Below, piece after piece: positions 6,866 through 10,912 of a stretch of 10,912 nt of DNA (its first letter is position 1; each line of letters begins with the position of its first letter). The position numbers were made by a program, and so were the translations under genes. Origin of the DNA: Spirochaetota bacterium (GTDB lineage: Bacteria; Spirochaetota; UBA4802; UBA5368); contig JAGODA010000083.1 of assembly GCA_017998475.1 (NCBI GenBank), positions 1 through 10,912 of the forward strand. Reading direction: 5' to 3'. Under the pieces are notes generated by a model. The model did no database searches, had not been told where the DNA came from, and worked only from the letters and a program-made list of their open reading frames with translations.

Positions 6866-7207
6866 CTATTTGCCTTTTTCAAGATGCTCGGTCGCTTTCT
6901 CGAGGCTGTCGAAGAGCACCAGGTGTCTGTCGAGTTCGGTGACGGCGAAGAGCTTCTTGATGTCTTCGTTCAGTCCGGCTATCACGAAGTGCAGGTTGTC
7001 CTTCTGGGCCTTTTTCGTGGAGCTCAAGAGCAGGCTGAGCGCCGAACTGCAGATGAAGCCGACCTCGAAGAGGTCGAGGATGATGCTTCGCTTCTTTTCC
7101 TGGAGTCCGCGCACAACCTCCTCGAGGTCCTGCAGGTTCTCGTTGGAAAGCGAGCCTTCTATTCTGAGGATGCTTATGTCGCTGATCAGCTGTGGAATGA
7201 TTCTCAT
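6866..7207 (-). CDS. STAS-domain protein (anti-sigma factor antagonist-like)
   Basis: This 113-residue protein is a stand-alone STAS domain of the SpoIIAA/RsbV type. Such proteins are usually controlled by serine phosphorylation and act by binding an anti-sigma or switch kinase. The core strand and helix run LDLFEVGFICSSALSLLL (44-61). Ser54 aligns with the phosphorylated serine of SpoIIAA, but the preceding aspartate is replaced by Cys53, and the usual Gly after the serines is Ala56. The frame is open further upstream to 7336, but those 43 codons give an unconvincing, poorly ordered peptide. The ATG at 7207 has a good GAGG (7219-7216) 8 bases away. No partner kinase or phosphatase is in the window. 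It is the first gene of the minus-strand group, 36 bases ahead of pth. Confidence 0.85.
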   Translation of the reverse strand: MRIIPQLISDISILRIEGSLSNENLQDLEEVVRGLQEKKRSIILDLFEVGFICSSALSLLLSSTKKAQKDNLHFVIAGLNEDIKKLFAVTELDRHLVLFDSLEKATEHLEKGK

Positions 7208-7215
7208 TTGATGAA

Positions 7216-7220
7216 CCTCA
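7216..7220 (-). promoter_or_regulatory. Ribosome binding site that fixes the STAS gene start
   Basis: TGAGG on the minus strand (7220-7216) ends 8 bases before the ATG at 7207. This supports the 113-residue form over the 156-residue one that would begin at 7336. Confidence 0.6.
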
Positions 7221-7231
7221 GGATTCGACGT

Positions 7232-7261
7232 ATGATGAGCCTCCGCTCGACGCGACGTCAA
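7232..7261 (-). promoter_or_regulatory. Candidate proximal promoter of the STAS gene
   Basis: On the minus strand TTGACG (7261-7256, 5 of 6) is followed after 18 bases by CATCAT (7237-7232, 4 of 6). Transcription would begin about 20 bases before the ATG at 7207, barely upstream of the ribosome site. It is an alternative or addition to the distal candidate at 7437-7466. Confidence 0.25.
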
Positions 7262-7306
7262 GATATTTTTTAACCGCGGGACCGGCGAGGCGTCCGCCGC
7301 GGGGTA

Positions 7307-7323
7307 GCCCGGAAAAACCGGGC
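7307..7323. repeat. Perfect 6-bp hairpin with 5-base loop
   Basis: GCCCGG (7307-7312) pairs with CCGGGC (7318-7323) around a loop of five A on the plus strand (five T on the minus strand). If the distal minus-strand promoter is used, this would form in the STAS leader. No T-run follows on either strand, so it is not a typical terminator. Confidence 0.4.
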
Positions 7324-7385
7324 GGCGCGCGTTCATGGCCCGTGATGGATGAGGGCCCTCCGTTGTCTGCTTCGAGGCGACTCTG

Positions 7386-7404
7386 TTTATGAAAATTTAT
7401 GAAA
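7386..7404. repeat. Tandem TTTATGAAA direct repeat with 10-base period
   Basis: TTTATGAAA occurs at 7386-7394 and again at 7396-7404, placing both copies on the same face of the helix. This spacing suits a cooperatively binding regulator between the divergent promoters. The site is short and AT-rich, so chance is possible. Confidence 0.35.
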
Positions 7405-7436
7405 CTGAAACCGGTAAAACATATATACAATTCCTT

Positions 7437-7466
7437 ATTACACTATAGGGTGCCTGTGTATTGCAA
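7437..7466 (-). promoter_or_regulatory. Candidate distal promoter toward the STAS gene
   Basis: The minus strand has TTGCAA (7466-7461, 4 of 6) and TGTAAT (7442-7437, 5 of 6) with an 18-base spacer. Use of it would give a leader of about 220 bases containing the direct repeat and the hairpin at 7307-7323. Confidence 0.3.
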
Positions 7467-7472
7467 AATATG

Positions 7473-7500
7473 TTGACAATTACGGCCACGGACCTACCGT
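7473..7500 (+). promoter_or_regulatory. Candidate promoter for the dehydrogenase-glycosyltransferase operon
   Basis: A consensus -35, TTGACA, lies at 7473-7478. The best -10 at normal spacing is TACCGT at 7495-7500, only 3 of 6, with a 16-base spacer. A start near 7507 would leave a short leader before the ATG at 7532. The poor -10 suggests either a need for an activator or another sigma factor. Confidence 0.35.
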
Positions 7501-7531
7501 TGATTATCGTTGTTCACCGAGGTTTATTTTA

Positions 7532-8485
7532 ATGAAATCCGCCAAGATCGTCTCCCCACGCGCGTTCGAGGTTACGGAAGAGAAAATTCCCGCGGTCGCC
7601 GACAACATGGTGCTGGTGCGTCTTCAGAAAGCGGCGCTCTGCGGTTCCGATCTCCCGTATTTCGCCAACAGCTTCAATCCGGCGGGCTATCCCTTTCCTC
7701 CCGGTTACCCGGGGCACGAGTGCATGGGAATCGTCGAGGAATCGCGGAGCGCGTCGTTCGCACCCGGCGATCGCGTGATGTATTATCCTCCGCGGCTCGA
7801 CGCGTACAAGGAATTTCATGTCGCCGACCCGGGCAGACTCCAGAAACTTCCGGCGCAGGGCGATACGAACATACTGCTCATGACCCAGCTTCTCGGGGCC
7901 GTGTCCCACTGCGTCTTCAGGCTCGACAGCCCCTACAAAAAGGACGTGGTCGTGGTCGGGATGGGGCCCGTGGGACTGCTTTTCGTTTCGCTCATAAAGA
8001 ACCTCTCTCCCCGGAACGTCATCGCCGTGGATCCGCTGGATTACCGTCTCGACGCCGCGCGGCGTATGGGGGCGGATCACACGGTCAATCCGTCCGGTAC
8101 CGATCCGGTAAAGGCCATCCGCGATATAACCTCAGGGGCGATGGCCGACATCGTCATCGACGCCTACGGCCAGCAGAGTTCCGTGATAAACACCTGTTTC
8201 GAGTTCGCGCGCCACAACGGCCAGGTGGCCTTCTTCGGCATCTGCCTGGAGGAGGCGCCGCGGCTCAACTTCAACGAGTTCTTCCGCAAGGAGCTCCGGA
8301 TGGTCGCCTCGGTCGGACCGGACCTCTCCATCGATTATCCGTTCGCGCTCGACATGATACTGAGAAAAGCGATCGACGTCTCCCCGCTTATCACCCACGT
8401 TTTGCCCTTCGAGGACATACAGAAAGCGTTCGAGATGGCGGTCAACAGAGAAGACGGAGCGATCAAGATAGTCTTAGAATTCTAA
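7532..8485 (+). CDS. Zinc-type medium-chain dehydrogenase (alcohol/polyol dehydrogenase family)
   Basis: This 317-residue oxidoreductase belongs to the MDR superfamily and probably interconverts an alcohol or sugar hydroxyl and a carbonyl. The N-terminal catalytic domain has Cys37 in LCGSD and His62-Glu63 in GHE, the usual first zinc ligands. The third ligand position, usually Glu in sorbitol-type enzymes, appears to be Gln119 (QLLGAVSH). The four-cysteine structural zinc loop is absent, which helps explain the short length (family usually about 340-350). The Rossmann loop is GMGPVG (143-148), and Asp167 after the second strand suggests NAD rather than NADP. The ATG at 7532 has GAGG at 7519-7522, 9 bases upstream. 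It leads a tight operon with a membrane protein and glycosyltransferases, so it may act on a sugar or lipid precursor. The substrate is unknown. Confidence 0.88.
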   Translation: MKSAKIVSPRAFEVTEEKIPAVADNMVLVRLQKAALCGSDLPYFANSFNPAGYPFPPGYPGHECMGIVEESRSASFAPGDRVMYYPPRLDAYKEFHVADPGRLQKLPAQGDTNILLMTQLLGAVSHCVFRLDSPYKKDVVVVGMGPVGLLFVSLIKNLSPRNVIAVDPLDYRLDAARRMGADHTVNPSGTDPVKAIRDITSGAMADIVIDAYGQQSSVINTCFEFARHNGQVAFFGICLEEAPRLNFNEFFRKELRMVASVGPDLSIDYPFALDMILRKAIDVSPLITHVLPFEDIQKAFEMAVNREDGAIKIVLEF

Positions 8486-8501
8486 CGGTCAGGACAATCA
8501 C

Positions 8502-8969
8502 ATGCAACGTTCACGGATTTCCGGCTTCATCGCGTGCGCCATCGCGCTGGTGCTCGCGGGTCTTTTCATTAACTACGCGTTCGTGGAGATATCGGCCTTC
8601 GAGATCTCCGGCATCGGCCTGCTGGACGCGTATACGTATTACGCCCTCGCAATTCCGATATCGCTTGTGGCCCTGGGTATCTGCGGTACGGGATTCTGGG
8701 TCGGCTGGACGATACTAACGATAAAGGTGGCACCCCCTATGCCTGAAATTGTGGAAAAAAAGGATTACGCGAAAGTAAAGGCTTTCTTCCTGTGTCTGTT
8801 CACCGTGGCGCTGGCCGCCGTCTTCGTCTATGGACTTTCAGTGCGGAACTACTGGGCGCTGGCCATCCCGGCCGCGGCGGTAACGCTCGTCGTGCTGGGC
8901 ATGGTGTTCTGGGTGGGAATCGCGATCATATCGGCGCGCTCGACGCTGCCGGAAGACAAAAAACAGTAA
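8502..8969 (+). CDS. Four-helix membrane protein with internal duplication, function unknown
   Basis: I do not recognise this 155-residue protein. It has four hydrophobic segments at about 9-29, 46-74, 92-112 and 116-144, with short charged loops (KKDYAKVK at 86-93, EDKKQ at the end). The second half copies the first: residues 46-82 and 117-152 align without gaps at the core, sharing ALAIP and FWVG followed by a P-E ending. It therefore looks like two repeats of a two-helix hairpin. No catalytic motif is evident. The ATG at 8502 follows AGGA (8491-8494) by 7 bases, 16 bases after the dehydrogenase stop and 8 bases before the first glycosyltransferase. Context suggests a membrane subunit, scaffold or small transporter for the same glycan or lipid pathway. 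That role is inference only. Confidence 0.8.
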   Translation: MQRSRISGFIACAIALVLAGLFINYAFVEISAFEISGIGLLDAYTYYALAIPISLVALGICGTGFWVGWTILTIKVAPPMPEIVEKKDYAKVKAFFLCLFTVALAAVFVYGLSVRNYWALAIPAAAVTLVVLGMVFWVGIAIISARSTLPEDKKQ

Positions 8970-8977
8970 TCCATGTA

Positions 8978-10222
8978 ATGAGGGTCCTTTTCTTATGTTA
9001 CCGGGGTAACCCCTACTGCGGAGGGCAGGGGATATATCTCTATCATCTCACCAGGGAGCTCGCGAAACTCGGCGTCGAGATGGACGTGCTCGTGGGGCCG
9101 CCCTATCCCGATCCGATGGACGGGTGGGCGTCGGTATACAGGATCGAGAACCTCAACCTGTGGTACGAAAGGACCATGCGTCTGCCGTATGAAAAGCTGA
9201 CGCGCATTTACTCCCCCTGGAATTTCGTCGACTACTTTCTCACGCGATTTCACGTCTTCCCCGAGATGGAAACCTTCAGTCTGCGCGCCTTCTTCAGAAT
9301 GAAGGAGCTTCTGCGGGACAGGAAGTACGATATCGTACACGACGTACAGTGCCTCGGCTGGGGGCTTTTGCCCATGAGGGCCTACGGCATGCCCATCGTT
9401 TCGACGGTGCACCATCCCCTCACCATGGACCGCGAGGCCGATTTCCTCATTGACAGGGGGTTCTGGGAGCTCGCGACAACGGTGCTCTTCTACCCGCTTT
9501 CGATGCAGCGCGTCGTCATCAAGCGGCTGGACCGCGTCATCACGTCCTCCAACGAGGGTGTGGGGACGCTCGGAAGGGCCTTCGGTCTTCCTGCGGACAG
9601 GCTTTCGGTGGTGTATAACGGAATGGACGTCGAGACTTTCCGCAATACCGGCGAGCCGAGAAAAGAAAGGACTCTCCTGTTCGTGGGGAACACCGAGGAC
9701 CATAAGAAAGGCATGCGCTATCTTTTCGAGGCGCTGGCCATGCTGCCCGAGGACGTAACGCTCACCATAGTCGACGAGGGCCCGCCCGGGCGGCTGACCG
9801 CCTGGGGGATGATACGGGAGCTCGGGCTCGAGCGGCGCGTCGTGTTCACCGGAAAGGTGGACCTGCCGACGCTCGTCAGCCTCTATTCAACATGCACCGT
9901 CGCGGTGATGGCGTCGCTCCACGAAGGCTTCGGGCTTCCCGCCGCCGAGGCGATGGCATGCGAGACGCCGGTGGTCGCCACAACCGCGGGGGCGCTTCCC
10001 GAGGTGGTGGGGGACGACGGCGCGGGCATACTGGTGCCGCCCAGAAACCCCGCCGCCATTCGCGACGCGGTCGAGAAGCTCCTGGCGGATCCGGGGCTTC
10101 GGAGCTCCATGGGGAAGAAGGGCCGCAGGCGCGCCGAGGAGAACTTCGCCTGGCCGGTCGCCGCCAGGAACACGCTCGCGGTGTACCGGGATGTAATCGA
10201 GTCGTACAGGAGCCGGTCATGA
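8978..10222 (+). CDS. Family 4 glycosyltransferase (GT-B fold), first of a tandem pair
   Basis: This 414-residue protein should transfer a sugar from an activated donor to an acceptor at the cytosolic face of the membrane. The N-terminal GT-B domain (about 1-185) begins with a beta strand and the glycine-rich loop GGQGIY (15-20), and has STVHHPL (142-148). The C-terminal donor domain (about 230-390) has VGNTEDHKKG (236-245) and the GT4 EX7E motif, Glu316 in EGFGLP through Glu324 in AAEAMA. No membrane helix is seen. The start at 8978 was chosen because it begins the GT4 strand MRVLFLCYRG; the longer frame reads through the preceding gene. The ribosome site is weak and the gap only 8 bases, so coupling to the membrane protein gene is likely. 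It overlaps the next paralogue by ATGA. Donor and acceptor cannot be named. Confidence 0.93.
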   Translation: MRVLFLCYRGNPYCGGQGIYLYHLTRELAKLGVEMDVLVGPPYPDPMDGWASVYRIENLNLWYERTMRLPYEKLTRIYSPWNFVDYFLTRFHVFPEMETFSLRAFFRMKELLRDRKYDIVHDVQCLGWGLLPMRAYGMPIVSTVHHPLTMDREADFLIDRGFWELATTVLFYPLSMQRVVIKRLDRVITSSNEGVGTLGRAFGLPADRLSVVYNGMDVETFRNTGEPRKERTLLFVGNTEDHKKGMRYLFEALAMLPEDVTLTIVDEGPPGRLTAWGMIRELGLERRVVFTGKVDLPTLVSLYSTCTVAVMASLHEGFGLPAAEAMACETPVVATTAGALPEVVGDDGAGILVPPRNPAAIRDAVEKLLADPGLRSSMGKKGRRRAEENFAWPVAARNTLAVYRDVIESYRSRS

Positions 10223-10912
10223 AAATCTGTCTTATGAGCTACAGGGGCAATCCCTACTGCGGAGGGCAGGGCATCTACCTGATGTACGTCGCGCGCGAGC
10301 TCGTTAAGCTCGGTCACGAGGTCCACGCCATCGTCGGGCCTCCCTATCCATTCGAGATGGAGGGGGTGACCCTGCACAGGGTGAGCAACCACAACTACTT
10401 CAACGTGAAGAAGGATTTCATAAAACCGAACAAGCCGTTCGCGAGCCTCCTGCCGCTCAACTTCTACGAGTTCGTGGCGTCGAAATTCGGCATCTTCCCG
10501 GAGATCGAGACCTTCTCGGTCCGCGCGTTCCTTAAACTGAAGGAGCTTCTTAAAGAGCACCGCTTCGACATCATTCACGACAACCAGTGCCTGGGATACG
10601 GTTTCCTCCTCATCAACCATTTCGGAGTTCCCTTTGTCTCGACCCTGCACCACCCGCTGTCCATCGACCGCAGCACCTGGTTCGAGTATCCCTCGACCTT
10701 CGGCCTCAAGATGAAGCGCATTCTCTACTACCCGCTTCTCATGCAGGCCGTCGTGTCGAACAGACTCGACCGCATCATCACCGTGTCGCACGACTCCGCG
10801 CGCGAGATCAACAGGGCCTTCGGCGTGCCCATGGAGCGTCAGAGCGTAGTGTATAACGGTATGGACGCCGGCATATTCTATCCCGTAAAGGGTGTGAAAA
10901 AGCGCAAAAACA
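10219..10912 (+). CDS. Family 4 glycosyltransferase, second of the tandem pair (cut by window end)
   Basis: The gene starts at the ATG that overlaps the previous stop (ATGA, 10219-10222) and runs open for 231 codons to the window edge, so the C-terminal donor domain and stop are not seen. The N-terminal GT-B domain closely matches the upstream paralogue: RGNPYCGGQGIY (9-20), FPE.ETFS.RAF, STLHHPL and SVVYNGMD are shared, with roughly half of all residues identical by eye. Differences are greatest in the stretch after VGPPYP (residues about 45-80), where acceptor recognition is likely. A 20-base stretch is identical in both genes (9011-9030 and 10252-10271). The pair arose by tandem duplication and probably adds successive or alternative sugars in one pathway. 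Confidence 0.92.
   Translation, partial: MKICLMSYRGNPYCGGQGIYLMYVARELVKLGHEVHAIVGPPYPFEMEGVTLHRVSNHNYFNVKKDFIKPNKPFASLLPLNFYEFVASKFGIFPEIETFSVRAFLKLKELLKEHRFDIIHDNQCLGYGFLLINHFGVPFVSTLHHPLSIDRSTWFEYPSTFGLKMKRILYYPLLMQAVVSNRLDRIITVSHDSAREINRAFGVPMERQSVVYNGMDAGIFYPVKGVKKRKN

Larger units (their letters stand above)
7208..7531. other. Divergent intergenic region between STAS and dehydrogenase genes
   Basis: These 324 bases contain no believable gene. The left part (7208-7375) is GC-rich with hairpin-forming stretches, including a palindromic CCGCGG at both 7274-7279 and 7297-7302. The right part (7380-7531) is AT-rich and carries a 10-base-period direct repeat and promoter-like sequences for both directions. 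It presumably separates and controls the minus-strand STAS-pth group and the plus-strand dehydrogenase-glycosyltransferase group. Confidence 0.7.

Noticed and set aside
6227..7273. Plus-strand open frame of about 348 codons opposite pth and the STAS gene
   Set aside because: It spans two genuine minus-strand genes and the gap between them, and its composition is that of a shadow frame.
7274..7302. Paired CCGCGG palindromes as a terminator or attachment site
   Set aside because: Each copy is self-complementary, such hexamers are common in GC-rich DNA, and no T-run or integrase gene is near.
7208..7336. N-terminal extension of the STAS protein by 43 residues
   Set aside because: The extension is rich in Arg, Pro and Ala with no domain likeness, and a good ribosome site precedes the shorter start at 7207.
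7510..8718. Plus-strand open frame of about 402 codons across the dehydrogenase and membrane protein genes
   Set aside because: It is Arg-rich, in the wrong frame over two supported genes, and has no family likeness.

Overview
The window is GC-rich bacterial chromosome (coding DNA visibly above 60% G+C, with short AT-rich islands between operons). It carries eight protein genes, the last cut by the right edge. I see no rRNA, tRNA, CRISPR array, insertion sequence or phage gene. A Gram-negative lineage is likely, because there is an exported LytM/M23 peptidase with a Sec signal and an acyl-ACP ligase/lysophospholipid acyltransferase. The double cyclic-nucleotide-binding protein with a helical linker, beside a lone STAS protein, reminds me of Spirochaetota. 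That placement is inference only.

Layout: (1) 1-1477, plus strand: a strong extended -10 promoter, a roughly 130-base leader and an exported M23 endopeptidase with two SH3-like repeats. (2) 1490-4003, minus strand, convergent with the first gene: an 837-residue fusion of AMP-forming acyl ligase, acyl carrier domain and PlsC-type acyltransferase. A 7-bp hairpin containing both stop codons separates the two genes. (3) 4004-4215: a regulatory gap with an AT-rich core holding a perfect 10-bp inverted repeat and a candidate promoter whose -35 overlaps a third copy of the same heptamer. (4) 4216-7207, minus strand, read right to left: STAS-domain protein, peptidyl-tRNA hydrolase (pth), DJ-1/PfpI protein and double cNMP-binding regulator-like protein. 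The last two are 2 bases apart. (5) 7208-7531: a divergent intergenic region with promoters for both directions. (6) 7532-10912, plus strand: zinc-type dehydrogenase, four-helix membrane protein with an internal duplication, and two tandem paralogous family-4 glycosyltransferases. The genes are tightly packed (16-base gap, 8-base gap, 4-base overlap).

How they may work together: the left half and the acyltransferase fusion concern the envelope (peptidoglycan cleavage and phospholipid acylation). The minus-strand operon mixes translation housekeeping (Pth), stress or protein repair (DJ-1) and signalling (STAS, cNMP). The plus-strand cluster on the right looks like the start of a glycoconjugate or glycolipid pathway that continues beyond the window. 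Nothing here is clearly an undescribed defence or mobile system. The best candidates for novelty are the domain order of the acyl ligase-ACP-acyltransferase fusion, the duplicated four-helix protein inside the glycosyltransferase operon, and the repeat-bearing promoter region at 4098-4186.
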